Shown: in pieces, positions 8,642 through 18,053 of the stretch | Position numbering within the stretch: position 1 is the stretch's first letter | How the letters are laid out: each line of letters opens with the position of its first letter | Source of the DNA: Spirosoma sp. KCTC 42546 | Lineage (GTDB): Bacteria > Bacteroidota > Bacteroidia > Cytophagales > Spirosomataceae | DNA: 64,000 nt | Assembly (NCBI RefSeq): GCF_006965485.1 | Contig: NZ_CP041360.1 | Coordinates: forward strand, 6,118,501 to 6,182,500 | Direction: 5' to 3' | Position numbers and translations under genes: made by a program | Notes under the pieces: model-generated | The model's database searches: none | What the model was told of the DNA's origin: nothing | What the model saw: the letters and a program-made list of their open reading frames with translations, nothing else

Positions 8642-9007
8642 TTAAACGCCGGATAGCAGTTGTAACAGGCGGTCTACATCAATAGGTTTTGCAATGTAAT
8701 CCGTTGCTCCGGCCCGCAAACACTTTTCCCGATCACCAACCATGGCCTGTGCTGTAACCGAAAAAATAGGCGTGTCTTTTCGGTTTTCCAGGTTTTTGAT
8801 GCGCGGAATCGCTTCGTATCCGTCCATATCAGGCATCATCATGTCAATCAGGATCGCGTCGATTACCGCATCGGTTCTAAGTATGTCCAGGGCATCCCGA
8901 GCGTTCAGGCAAGACAGACACTCAAACGACTTGGCCTTCAGCGTAGCCGTCAGCGCAAAAATGTTCCTTGAATCATCATCGATTATCATGACTCGTTTTT
9001 TAGGCAT
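8642..9007 (-). CDS. Single-domain response regulator (receiver only)
   Basis: A 121-residue CheY-like receiver. Acidic residues at 10-12 (IIDDD) and the phospho-acceptor Asp55 (LIDMMMPDMDG) are present. The switch Thr/Ser (VTAQAM) and the conserved Lys of the AKPID segment (about residue 107) are also intact. There is no output domain. It is closely similar to the last receiver domain of the large hybrid kinase upstream (both have DDDxRNIFxL, DMMMPxMDGYE and GDREKC), which suggests it arose from that domain or shares its phospho-donor. It lies between the kinase and cheR on the same strand. Confidence 0.92.
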   Translation of the reverse strand: MPKKRVMIIDDDSRNIFALTATLKAKSFECLSCLNARDALDILRTDAVIDAILIDMMMPDMDGYEAIPRIKNLENRKDTPIFSVTAQAMVGDREKCLRAGATDYIAKPIDVDRLLQLLSGV

Positions 9008-9023
9008 AGTGTTGGAATGTTTG

Positions 9024-9100
9024 GTTTGAGGTTTGTCGTTTGAGGTCTGAGGTTCCTCCGGTAGCAGTCAACATCAAACGTCAGACGTCAAACCTCAAAC
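9024..9100. repeat. Imperfect inverted repeat between receiver and hybrid kinase
   Basis: The arms 9024-9052 and 9072-9100 are complementary over about 29 bp. The first 12 positions (GTTTGAGGTTTG) are perfect and the rest have several mismatches. Each arm is built of GTTTGAGG/TTTGACGT-like words. It fills most of the 95-nt gap between two co-directional genes. Confidence 0.6.
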
Positions 9101-9102
9101 TG

Positions 9103-12100
9103 TTACGATCGATCATACAACCAGACGCGCAGTAGGGACACAAGCTGGTCAATATCAACGGGTTTAGTAATATAATCGGATGCGCCCGCCTGAATGCACT
9201 TTTCCCGGTCGCCGGTCATGGCCTTGGCTGTAACGGCAATAACGGGCAGGTGCTTCCACTTGTAATGCTCCCGAATTTTCCGGGCCGTTTCGTACCCGTC
9301 CATCTGAGGCATCATCATATCCAGCAATACGATATCAACGGCCGGATTTTCATCTAGCTTTTGTAAGGCTTCTTTTCCATCCAAAGCGGCAACAACGGTC
9401 ATGTTATATTGCTCCAGTGCCTTTGAGAGGGAGAAAATATTCCGTACATCATCATCGGCAACCAGCACCGTTTTATTGGTAAGCACCTGGCTTAGTCCCC
9501 GCATCTGCTTCGACCCACCGTTGCTGCTACTCTGCTGTTTGTTCTCCTCCACCAAATGCAAAAAGAGCGACACCTCATCGAGCATTCGCTGATACGAATG
9601 AGCCGTCTTGACAATAATCGAGTCGGCGTATTTTTTGATCTTCAGTTCCTCGGCCATCGACAAACTTTTGCCCGTAAAAATGATGATAGGCAGGTTTTCC
9701 AGTCCAGGGTTTTTCTTGGCTTCTTCAAGCGTTTCGTAGGCTTTATGATCTGGAATACCCATGTCCAGAATCACGCAATCTACTTCTTTTCGTTTCAGGG
9801 CATTAACCCCCTCCGCAATGTTACTTTTCAGTTCCGACGTAATGTTGAACGTTTCCAGAAAGTAAGCTAATGCTTTGGCATGCTTGGGGTTATCTTCAAT
9901 GATCAGTACTTTTTTATGATTCCGATCCAGGACATACTCCAGCTTTTTGAATACATCCTGCATCTGTTCAAACGCCATTGGCTTATCTACGAAGTCGATG
10001 GCTCCTTTCAGCAAGCTTTCATTCTTGAGTTTGTGCGACGACATGATGTGCACTGGAATAGGTCGGGTTCGAGGGTCCGCTTTCAGGGCGTCCATTACCT
10101 CCCAGCCACTCATGACCGGCAACTGAATATCCAGCAGAATACCAATTGGTTTATAGATAGCGGCCAGTTTCAGCCCTTCATCACCCCGCACCGATACAAC
10201 GCCTTTATAGCCTTTTTTCCGGGCATAGTCCAGCAACGATTTCGCGAAGTTCGTGTCGTCTTCAATAATCAGAATGGTTTTGTCTCCTTCCGCAATTGTG
10301 TTTCGATCATCGGGGATGTCGGCCGGAATGGTGGCGCTGATGTATTTATCAGGAACCCTGGTTTCAACGGGTACTGGCAGCTCCAGGGTTGCTGGCTTTA
10401 TCGTTTTTTCGGTCGGTGTTTCTACATCAGCCCCAGATACGGGCAGGAGTACCGTGAATTCGCTCCCTTCATTAACTGTACTTTTAAGCTTGATCTCCCC
10501 ACCCAGCAGTTTAGCCAGTTCACGGCTAATGGATAAGCCTAAGCCTGTTCCACCATATTTGCGTTTGGTTGAGCCATCCGCCTGCTGGAACGCTTCGAAC
10601 ACAAGCGGCTGTTTTTGAACAGGTATGCCAATACCCGTATCCTTGACCACAAAACAGAGTGTTTGTTCGCTGCTTCGGTTTTGTGCTTTGTTTTTCTGGA
10701 TCGTTAAGGTGACACTGCCAGTAGATGTGAACTTGATGGCGTTTGACAGTAAATTCTTAAGAATCTGCCCCAACCGCATTTTATCCGTTTCAATAATCTT
10801 CGGCACATCAGGCTCAACGAGAATGGAAAAGTCCAACCCTTTCTCTTTAGCCAGAAGGCCAAACAGAGACTGCAACTCATCGGTCACTTCAGGAATAGCC
10901 ACCTGCTGATAATCCAGTTTCATCTGTCCGGCTTCAATCTTGGACAGGTCGAGAATTTCGTCAATGAGACCAAGCAGCCCGTTACCCGACGACTGAATCA
11001 CCTTGGCGTATTCGACCTGATCATCGTTCAGGTTCTCCTCCGTATTTTCGGCCAGCAATCGGCTCAATAACAGAATGGAGTTGAGCGGGGTCCGAAGTTC
11101 GTGCGACATGTTGGCCAGGAACTCCGATTTGTACCGGGTTGCCAGTTCCAGCTCATCGGCCTTTTTCTGGATCTCATTGGTTTTCTCTTCCAGCAGAAGG
11201 CCTCGTTCTTCGAGTTCTGTATTGGTTTGCTGGAGTTCCTCCTGTTGTACCCGAAGTTCTTCTTCCGAGGCCTGGAGTTTCTGCGCCTGCATCTCCAGCT
11301 CTGCATTCAGGTTTTCCAGTTCATTGTGCTGGGCCTGTAGCTCCTCCGACTGTGCCTGCGTTTCTTCCAGAAAATTTTGCAGCTTACTATAATCCAGAGC
11401 AGCATTAACCCCAATGGCTATTGCTTCCAGATTACGTTCGATAAAGTCGATAACTAACGGATCAGGTTTGCGCAGGAAACCCAGTTCAAGGGCACCAACG
11501 CAGGTATCGGCGTACACCAGTGGGGCAATTACTAAAGAGGTCGGATGTGTATCGCCCAGGGAAGACGAAATCCGGCTATAATCCTGAGGTACATCTTCGA
11601 CAATAATTGTTTTTTTACGTTCAATCACCTGTCCAAGCAGCCCTTCGCCGGTTCTGACCATAGTGGACACTTCTCGGGTAGCATAACTACCGGCCAGCTT
11701 AAAACTCGCGTCGCTATCAACCAGGTAAACCGTTCCCAGTGGTGCGTTCACATAGTTGGCGATGGTATCGATTAACTGGGTGCCCAACTTTTTCAAATCT
11801 TTCTCACCCCGGATTGAATCGCTCAGCGCAACCGAACCAGCCTGTAGCCAGTTTTTATCGTTTAAGTCTTTGAATGTCTGCTCGAGTGAGGACGCCATCT
11901 GGTTCAGCGCCTTCGATATACGACCTAGCTCATCGTCCCGTTCGTCTGTGCTTCGTACGGAATAGTCACCTCCCGCAATTTCCTGGGTGATGTCTTCCAT
12001 GACGGCAATCCGGCCAGCCGTTTCAATGTATTTCTCCTCGTCCAGCTTCTGCCGGGCAATCCGGTCATCCAGGTCCTTTTTGATTCGAAAGTACGTAAAG

Positions 12101-12717
12101 GCCGTAATCAACATGGAGACTATGGCGGCAATGACAAGCAGGAAGGGTGTATAGGTGATATAAATCTGTTGCTGTTCTGTCCGGGATTTAAGTAAGTTTT
12201 CTTCCTCAGCTTTCATCTTGCTGATAATGATCCGAAGGTTATCCATGACGAGCTTACCCTTCAGCATTTCTCGATGCCGCTCAATGGTATCGCGAAGGAA
12301 TCCCCTATTTCGCCTGACCAGACCAATAACCCGCTGCATCTGCGCAAACTTGGCGTCGTAAAGTTCTTTTGCCTCGGCGAGGTTCTTTTGTTGATCTGGA
12401 TTATCAATGGTTAATTGACTGAGTCGGTCATAGCTGCCCTGTACTTTTCCAAAACTGCCGTTGTAGGGTTGCAGAAAGAGGGGATCGAGCGTAACCAAAT
12501 AACCGCGCTGGCCCGTTTCGGCATCTTTCATGAACGAGATAATGTTCTCCGCTTCAATAAGTACCTGATTGGTATGATTAACCAATTTTGAATTGCTGAT
12601 CAATTTCTGGATGCTGTAAAATGACGCAACAAGGCTAATCAACAATAAAAGGGTTGATATCGTAAAGACGATTTGTAATTGGCGGATAACCGAATTCGAC
12701 GTTGAATATCTGGGCAT
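9103..12717 (-). CDS. CHASE3-HAMP-GAF hybrid histidine kinase with three receiver domains
   Basis: This 1204-residue sensor kinase has a transmembrane helix (about 18-37), an extracytoplasmic CHASE3 domain (about 40-180) and a second helix (about 188-208). Then come HAMP (to about 285), GAF (about 300-440) and a long Glu/Gln-rich coiled coil (about 445-530). The HisKA dimerisation domain carries His539 in the MSHELRTPLN motif and is followed by HATPase_c (about 650-770). Three C-terminal receivers start near residues 835, 960 and 1085. The third has a full DDD/DMMMPQMDG/K set. The second has DMGIPDH in place of the usual DxxMPxxDG. The protein should autophosphorylate and pass phosphate between its receivers. 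The stimulus is unknown. It follows the upstream hybrid kinase gene after about 20 nt, so the two are probably co-transcribed. Confidence 0.9.
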   Translation of the reverse strand: MPRYSTSNSVIRQLQIVFTISTLLLLISLVASFYSIQKLISNSKLVNHTNQVLIEAENIISFMKDAETGQRGYLVTLDPLFLQPYNGSFGKVQGSYDRLSQLTIDNPDQQKNLAEAKELYDAKFAQMQRVIGLVRRNRGFLRDTIERHREMLKGKLVMDNLRIIISKMKAEEENLLKSRTEQQQIYITYTPFLLVIAAIVSMLITAFTYFRIKKDLDDRIARQKLDEEKYIETAGRIAVMEDITQEIAGGDYSVRSTDERDDELGRISKALNQMASSLEQTFKDLNDKNWLQAGSVALSDSIRGEKDLKKLGTQLIDTIANYVNAPLGTVYLVDSDASFKLAGSYATREVSTMVRTGEGLLGQVIERKKTIIVEDVPQDYSRISSSLGDTHPTSLVIAPLVYADTCVGALELGFLRKPDPLVIDFIERNLEAIAIGVNAALDYSKLQNFLEETQAQSEELQAQHNELENLNAELEMQAQKLQASEEELRVQQEELQQTNTELEERGLLLEEKTNEIQKKADELELATRYKSEFLANMSHELRTPLNSILLLSRLLAENTEENLNDDQVEYAKVIQSSGNGLLGLIDEILDLSKIEAGQMKLDYQQVAIPEVTDELQSLFGLLAKEKGLDFSILVEPDVPKIIETDKMRLGQILKNLLSNAIKFTSTGSVTLTIQKNKAQNRSSEQTLCFVVKDTGIGIPVQKQPLVFEAFQQADGSTKRKYGGTGLGLSISRELAKLLGGEIKLKSTVNEGSEFTVLLPVSGADVETPTEKTIKPATLELPVPVETRVPDKYISATIPADIPDDRNTIAEGDKTILIIEDDTNFAKSLLDYARKKGYKGVVSVRGDEGLKLAAIYKPIGILLDIQLPVMSGWEVMDALKADPRTRPIPVHIMSSHKLKNESLLKGAIDFVDKPMAFEQMQDVFKKLEYVLDRNHKKVLIIEDNPKHAKALAYFLETFNITSELKSNIAEGVNALKRKEVDCVILDMGIPDHKAYETLEEAKKNPGLENLPIIIFTGKSLSMAEELKIKKYADSIIVKTAHSYQRMLDEVSLFLHLVEENKQQSSSNGGSKQMRGLSQVLTNKTVLVADDDVRNIFSLSKALEQYNMTVVAALDGKEALQKLDENPAVDIVLLDMMMPQMDGYETARKIREHYKWKHLPVIAVTAKAMTGDREKCIQAGASDYITKPVDIDQLVSLLRVWLYDRS

Positions 12718-12737
12718 GAGTGTGTGGCAGGGGTAGC

Positions 12738-14330
12738 TTAAATAGGTTCGTTAACAACCAGTTGACTGGCTTGTTGTACGGGTAAAACGAGAATAAACCG
12801 AGTACCTTCATCAACGCGACTCTGGGCCCAGATTAGGCCGTGGTGCTTATCAACATTCTTTTTAGCAATTGCCAGGCCAATTCCGGTACCTTCGTAGGTA
12901 GTTCGATTATGCAGACGCTGGAAAATTACGAATATGCGATCCAGAAACTTTTCGTCAAATCCAATCCCATTGTCCTGCACTATAATCCGGCAATACGCAC
13001 CTTCTGACGACGGACTACCCTCAACATCTTTTGTATCAATTAGCTCGGCACTAATCTGAATGAGAGGAGGTACCCCATCCTTGTAAAATTTGAGTGCATT
13101 GCTAATCAGATTTTGAAAAATTTGCCGCATCCGGCTCGGCATTGTTTCAATAACGGGCAGTTTATCAATCGTAATTGTAGCCTTTGTTCTACTAATCGCT
13201 TCGTCAAAATCCAGTAGCAGTTCGTCCAATAAGACATTCAGGTCAGTGGGTTGGAACGACTCGGGATTCGAGAGCCGGGAATAGGCCAGTAAATCATTGA
13301 TCAGTGACGACATCCGGGCCGACGATCGGATGGATCGGTCGAGGTAGGCAACGGCTTCCTCATTGTCTTTGAGGTACTTTTGTTTTATCGTATCGTTGAG
13401 CAGTTGAATCTTTCGGAGGGGCTCTTTTAAATCGTGCGATACCACCCAGGTGAATTGCTGTAATTCATGGTTGGCCCGCTCCAGTTCTACGTTTTTTAGC
13501 AGGAGTTCATTGGTTCGTAACTCGACTTGCTGTTCCAGCAGTTCGGCAGCCAGTTTTTGCGGATGGATATCCGTAAAGGTTCCAATCCAGCGTGTTAATA
13601 CATCCTGCTGCCGGATGGGGAGTATACGTAACAGATGATAGCGGTATTCACCTGTCAGTAAATCCTTCAGGCGCACCTCACGGGTAAACTCCATTCCCTG
13701 CTCCAGTGCCATTTCCCACTCATGACAAACGTCATCCTGCGGGTGAGTTTCGGGAAACGACTTTGAATTGGTAGAATAGCGATACCAATGTTGATTCACA
13801 TATTCGATCTGGCCATCCGATGCCACCGTGAAGGCCATTTGGGGCAGCGAGGCCAGAACGGCCTGTAACTCCTGAAAACGGGCCGCTAATTCTTCCTGCG
13901 CCTGCTTTCGAACGTCAACTTCTTTCCGGAGTGAATCCTGCGTGGCTCGCAGTTCCTGTTGCTGCTCGTAAAGCCTGTGCAGTGTTTTCACTTTTAAGAC
14001 CAGAATATCCGGATCAACAGGCTTGGTCAGGTAATCAACTCCGCCAGAGGTATAGCCCTGGGTAATGAATTTTTTTTCGGTATTGACTGCCGATAGGAAT
14101 ATAATGGATGTATCGCGGGCTTTGCTGAATCCAGAAATAGCATTGGCTACTTCAAAGCCATCCATACCTGGCATTTGTACATCAAGAATGATAACTGCAT
14201 AGTCCGTTTTAAGGATTTTCTTCAAGGCTTCTTCCCCAGATTCGGCAGTATCCACTGAAAATCGATGCAGTTCAAGAATCTTCTTTAGGGGAAGAATATT
14301 CTCCTGTCTGTCATCAACAATTAGAATCAT
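12738..14330 (-). CDS. Receiver-PAS-HisKA-HATPase hybrid histidine kinase
   Basis: This 530-residue soluble kinase begins directly with a receiver domain (IVDDRQENILPL, phospho-acceptor Asp50 in LDVQMPGMDG, Lys in LTKPVD). A short coiled coil, a PAS domain (about 160-275) and a second coil (ELLEQQVELRTNELLLKNVELERANHELQQF) follow. HisKA carries His299 in VVSHDLKEPLRK, and HATPase_c contains the N, G1 and G2 boxes (NLISNALKF, DNGIGFD, GTGIGLAI). The layout and SHDLKEPL box resemble phytochrome-like kinases in which an N-terminal receiver modulates the kinase. It is the first gene of the five-gene block down to cheB, and the promoter is expected in the gap 14331-14757. Confidence 0.9.
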   Translation of the reverse strand: MILIVDDRQENILPLKKILELHRFSVDTAESGEEALKKILKTDYAVIILDVQMPGMDGFEVANAISGFSKARDTSIIFLSAVNTEKKFITQGYTSGGVDYLTKPVDPDILVLKVKTLHRLYEQQQELRATQDSLRKEVDVRKQAQEELAARFQELQAVLASLPQMAFTVASDGQIEYVNQHWYRYSTNSKSFPETHPQDDVCHEWEMALEQGMEFTREVRLKDLLTGEYRYHLLRILPIRQQDVLTRWIGTFTDIHPQKLAAELLEQQVELRTNELLLKNVELERANHELQQFTWVVSHDLKEPLRKIQLLNDTIKQKYLKDNEEAVAYLDRSIRSSARMSSLINDLLAYSRLSNPESFQPTDLNVLLDELLLDFDEAISRTKATITIDKLPVIETMPSRMRQIFQNLISNALKFYKDGVPPLIQISAELIDTKDVEGSPSSEGAYCRIIVQDNGIGFDEKFLDRIFVIFQRLHNRTTYEGTGIGLAIAKKNVDKHHGLIWAQSRVDEGTRFILVLPVQQASQLVVNEPI

Positions 14331-14757
14331 GTCAGGCTGTTAATTAGAACGTTGAATAAAAAGTCAGGGGACTCTTGAAGAGCGAGTTACAGCAAAATAT
14401 ATATACCATATTTTACTTTTTATCACCTTAACGCTCCCAAAACTTACCCAGGACACAAAATAAACTGATAGTTAGCCCTATTCCCTGATTATGGAGCAAG
14501 TAAATAAGCAACTAATCAATTAAAGAAACATAAAATTAGTGAGTTGAGTGGATATTCCCCAGTTCTATAGCACTTGGCTAAAAATAGAACCCTGTGCTTA
14601 ACTAAGGCGAATATAGTCTTACAGTCCTGATTATGAAGAATTTCACGGAGCCTAATCGACCAGGCGGGGCATGACTCACGAAGGGGAAGTATTACTTACT
14701 GGCACTGGTTTACATTGTGCCCTCACAGTAACTATGAGGGCAGGAATTTTCAGTTAC
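14331..14757. other. 427-bp intergenic region, no gene found
   Basis: This AT-rich gap lies between the AlkZ-like gene and the hybrid kinase operon, both on the minus strand. A run with TATATATATTTTG on the minus strand, about 60 nt before the kinase ATG, resembles a degenerate Bacteroidota -7 element. A short dyad TGCCCTCA/TGAGGGCA lies near 14719-14744, just downstream of the AlkZ-like stop codon. I found no open frame of credible length. Confidence 0.5.
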
Positions 14758-15822
14758 TTAGTAAAACCCCAGAAAGGCACGGTATTGGCTACCTGCGACT
14801 GAAACAGCCTGAAGCTGCTCCTCCGACAGCGGGAAGAATAAACTCGTTTCAATAGAAACGGTATCTTTTTTCAGGGTTCGTTTCCAGGTGCCTGCTACCT
14901 GTCCGTCAACGACTACGACTGGACTAAATATACCATTCCCGGCGCTTACAATCTGGCTAAACTCCAGGGTTCCTAACGCGGCCGACCGGTCTTTATACGC
15001 CACCAGGTACTCATCAAATGAAGGCAACAGATGAACCAGTGGGGAGAGGTTCTGCAAAGAAGAAGTAGCCGACGCCATCCAGTACGTCTGCCCATGCATG
15101 GTTTCGGATACGAGTGCCGCTTTTGCCAGTTGCAGGCCTTCTTTAGCTTCTGTACTTGTCAGCCCCGACCACCACACAAAATCCGACAGCGTAGCCGGGC
15201 CGTGGCTCGTGAAATAGCGCCTGGTGAGTGTAGCTACTGCTTCATCACGTTCCAGCGCCTTCGTGCCGGGTGCCCATTCGTCCAGTAGGGTGAATGTAAA
15301 CTCTTTTTCCCGTCGGTTACCGAAACAGATGAGCCCATCGAAAGCGGCATTACCTAACAAAAAATTCAGGCGTAAGTCGTGGGTGAGAATACCCGCCCGG
15401 TCGAGTGCCAGTTTCAATTCGGGGCGGGTTAGTTGCTGGCCACCTGCTAACGCCAGCGCTATAACCTCCTTGCTTTTCTCCAGCACATTATCGTCCAGAT
15501 TGAGTTTACGATAGTGAGTTCCACAAATTAAGCGGAGCCGGTGTCTTACCAATGCCAATACCCAGCGAATATCCTCAGCGGCTACGAAGTGTAATGTACC
15601 CCGTAAAGCCCAGGTACGAATGATCGATTTGTCGGCAATGGCCTGCTCAATGGCAGCATCGGTTACCCTGGGTAGCCGAAGGCCAACAGCCCACTTGGCT
15701 GCGGCATAATCCTGAGCCTGCATAGCGCCAAACCAGCCCACCACATCGGATGGCCTGGTAAACAGGGGCTGAACCAGCTGCTGATGAATAAGTCGATTCT
15801 GAACGAGTATGGGGTCTGACAT
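14758..15822 (-). CDS. AlkZ-like winged-helix DNA glycosylase family protein (HTH_42)
   Basis: This 354-residue protein belongs to the tandem winged-helix family that includes YcaQ and Streptomyces AlkZ, glycosylases acting on crosslinked or bulky alkylated bases. The catalytic QxQ motif of AlkZ appears as Gln35-Ala-Gln37 in WFGAMQAQDYAAAKW. The family's RTWALRGTLHFV segment follows at about residue 67-80. The C-terminal part includes LPSFDEYLVAYKDRS and a beta-rich VVDGQVAGTWKR region as in family members. Length is normal. DNA repair activity is an inference from the motif; many family members are untested. No repair neighbour is present. Confidence 0.8.
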   Translation of the reverse strand: MSDPILVQNRLIHQQLVQPLFTRPSDVVGWFGAMQAQDYAAAKWAVGLRLPRVTDAAIEQAIADKSIIRTWALRGTLHFVAAEDIRWVLALVRHRLRLICGTHYRKLNLDDNVLEKSKEVIALALAGGQQLTRPELKLALDRAGILTHDLRLNFLLGNAAFDGLICFGNRREKEFTFTLLDEWAPGTKALERDEAVATLTRRYFTSHGPATLSDFVWWSGLTSTEAKEGLQLAKAALVSETMHGQTYWMASATSSLQNLSPLVHLLPSFDEYLVAYKDRSAALGTLEFSQIVSAGNGIFSPVVVVDGQVAGTWKRTLKKDTVSIETSLFFPLSEEQLQAVSVAGSQYRAFLGFY

Positions 15823-16014
15823 AAGAAGCCATTTGATAAAACCGCCTATACGGTTTGTCGTACAAAGTAATGTACCACCCCTGACAGCTCTATGTCAGCA
15901 GCAAATTCCCGTTCGTAAATTTCCGCAAATTCAGTGCACGTTCTTCCTTTTCAACGGCCCAGGAGTAGTCATTTCGGCCAGTTGTCTTATGATACCAAAT
16001 TTTTCCATTTTGTC

Positions 16015-16782
16015 ATGGTGTCCCGCGCTACGTTCTTTGTTCTTTTCAGCCTGAGTGCTCAACTGGCATTCGGCCAGTCGATTGATTCCAAAACATATGT
16101 GTGGGCCGACGCACCGGTAACCAAAAGAGAGGTTTCTGAACAGAGAACGATTCTGGAAGGCAACACCACCGACTTTCGCCATTTGAAGGTGCATGCAACT
16201 ACGCTCATGCCTCATCGGGCTCCGCACCCGGCCCATAAACACGACGACGAAGAGTTGATCATTATTAAAGAAGGCAAGCTTACGGTAACCATTGAGGGAA
16301 AAACAAAAACACTAGGTGCCGGAAGCGTGGCCTTACTGATGCCGGGCGATGAGCACGGCTTTGAAAATAAGGAAGATACGCCGGCCACCTACTATGTAAT
16401 GCGGTATGAATCCAAAGAACCTACAGACCTGGACCGAGGCAGAAAAGCGGGTGGCTCGTTTTGGATAGACTGGAACGAGGTACCATTTCAGCCACACGAT
16501 AAAGGAGGAATTCGGCGGATGTTCGACCGGGCTACGGCCATGACGAAACGGTTTGAAATGCATGTGACCACCCTTAACCAAGGCTTGTGGAGCCACCCAC
16601 CTCACACGCACCGAGCGGCTGAATTCCTATTGATGGTTACCAATTCATCACAGGAAAGTATCAATGGGAAACTCTATTCCGCTACAGTAGGTGACCTGAT
16701 TTTTCTGGAATCTAACGTACCACATGCGCTGCAAAATACGAGCCAGGGTAGTTGCATGTACTTTGCCTTTCAGTTTGAATAG
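16015..16782 (+). CDS. Exported bicupin protein
   Basis: This protein of about 255 residues has a signal peptide (MVSRATFFVLFSLSAQLAFGQ) and two cupin barrels. The first has the metal-site pattern HPAHKHDDEELIIIKEGKLTV with PGDEHGFEN downstream. The second has HPPHTHRAAEFLLMV with SNVPHALQN downstream. Both retain His residues expected for a mononuclear metal site. The open frame begins further upstream at 15934, but the ATG at 16015 places the signal peptide correctly. The fold is secure, but the reaction is not: bicupins include dioxygenases, ureidoglycine aminohydrolases, sugar-binding proteins and oxalate decarboxylases. Confidence 0.83.
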   Translation: MVSRATFFVLFSLSAQLAFGQSIDSKTYVWADAPVTKREVSEQRTILEGNTTDFRHLKVHATTLMPHRAPHPAHKHDDEELIIIKEGKLTVTIEGKTKTLGAGSVALLMPGDEHGFENKEDTPATYYVMRYESKEPTDLDRGRKAGGSFWIDWNEVPFQPHDKGGIRRMFDRATAMTKRFEMHVTTLNQGLWSHPPHTHRAAEFLLMVTNSSQESINGKLYSATVGDLIFLESNVPHALQNTSQGSCMYFAFQFE

Positions 16783-16836
16783 CTCCTGTCTATACTACAT
16801 CTAATCCAGCGTGAATAATGGCCGCATAGCGGTTTG

Positions 16837-16871
16837 ATGTTTGTAGCAAAAGGTCCTTTCGCTACAAACAT
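16837..16871. terminator. Hairpin terminator between convergent bicupin and propeller genes
   Basis: Arms ATGTTTGTAGC and GCTACAAACAT are perfectly complementary (11 bp). Additional AAAGG/CCTTT pairing is possible inside. It lies in the gap between two genes that end towards each other. Confidence 0.65.
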
Positions 16872-16929
16872 ATCGTACCTACGGTACTTAACAAACTTGA
16901 TAATCAAAGAAAACAACCCACTATTCACG

Positions 16930-17976
16930 TTAATTCAGCGGTAGCACAAGAATGGTCGGTTTTGCTGCTGAAAAGTTAGGAACGGGTTTGCCGGCATCAT
17001 CAAAAGCCTCCCACTGGCTATTGGCGATGTAGTATAACTGCTTACCTACTACAACACCCAGGGTAGGCTCAGTACTGAGTGGATGATCTACATCCAAGGG
17101 CTCTACCCGCTCGATCGCTGATGTCGTTTTGTCCAGATAAACCCGGATGACCTTGTAGGGTTTCTTCCGATTTTGAATGGCAATCAGGCTATTCTGGTAA
17201 TAATAGAGCCCATCGATTCCACTCAGATCGGCTGTTTGCGCGCAGGAAAGGCAGGTTACTCGTTTTGTTGATAAAGTAACGGATAACAGTCCGCGCCGGT
17301 AATCGGCGACATACAGAGTTTTCTCATCGTCGGATAAGGCCAATCCCTGTAGGGAACGGAACAAGGTATCAGTCAGAAAAGGAGTTACAGTTTTTGCGCC
17401 GACGTCAAGGCGATAAATCCAGGGGGAGCGGCTATCGGTGGCATACACCGTTCCACTTCTTGATACCGTTAAATCGCCTAACAAGTGAGGCTTTCCATCA
17501 TCGGGCACTGGGTAATTGTGCAGTAGTTGCCTGGTTTTCAGATCGTAGGCAACGAGTGCGGTATGTCCATCGCTGGTAGCCGTAATGCCTTTGGCTTGTG
17601 CTAGCGCCGAACTACAGCCCCACAGTAAGCGCCTTGCCGGATCTACTTTCAAGCCGAACATCCCCCACAAGCTATCGACAGGTTGCGAGAAATCGGTAGC
17701 GCCTTTTTTAACCGAATAGCTGATTAGTTTCCGCTCGTGAACACTGCTAATATAGAAGGTTTCGGTCTGCGAATCGTAGGCAATTCCTTCCGTAATCAGA
17801 CCGGTTTCTGGTAACTGAAAGGCAACTTTACTCCGATGGGCATTGGCGTCTGAAGGTTGACTCTGCGCGTAGTTCATAGACGAAAAACCTACTTGCAAAG
17901 CGGCAAATACCAGGCAATAAGAAGTAGGAAAACGTGCTGTAAATGCAGCGAATCTTGAGCGTAGGAACGTGTTCAT
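16930..17976 (-). CDS. Exported SMP-30/gluconolactonase-like beta-propeller protein
   Basis: This 348-residue protein has an N-terminal signal sequence of about 38 residues ending near NYAQS. It is followed by repeated beta-propeller blades with patterns such as GIAYDSQTETFYISSVHERKLISY, GTVYATDSRSPWIYRLD and LSDDEKTLYVADYRRGLLSV. These are characteristic of the SMP-30/gluconolactonase/LRE superfamily. Members may be calcium-dependent lactonases or non-enzymatic binding proteins; I could not identify the metal ligands with certainty. It is transcribed towards the bicupin gene and shares a terminator region with it. Confidence 0.7.
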   Translation of the reverse strand: MNTFLRSRFAAFTARFPTSYCLVFAALQVGFSSMNYAQSQPSDANAHRSKVAFQLPETGLITEGIAYDSQTETFYISSVHERKLISYSVKKGATDFSQPVDSLWGMFGLKVDPARRLLWGCSSALAQAKGITATSDGHTALVAYDLKTRQLLHNYPVPDDGKPHLLGDLTVSRSGTVYATDSRSPWIYRLDVGAKTVTPFLTDTLFRSLQGLALSDDEKTLYVADYRRGLLSVTLSTKRVTCLSCAQTADLSGIDGLYYYQNSLIAIQNRKKPYKVIRVYLDKTTSAIERVEPLDVDHPLSTEPTLGVVVGKQLYYIANSQWEAFDDAGKPVPNFSAAKPTILVLPLN

Positions 17977-18053
17977 AGGAAGGCGTCATCTCGACAGTTC
18001 AGTAAAGATGACGCATTTTTCCACAAAGGCTAGCACCGTTTTATTCGTATAGC

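Noticed and set aside
7145..14330. Complete chemotaxis operon
   Set aside because: CheA, CheW, MCP and CheY-linked flagellar or gliding genes are missing, so only a chemotaxis-like methylation module is claimed.
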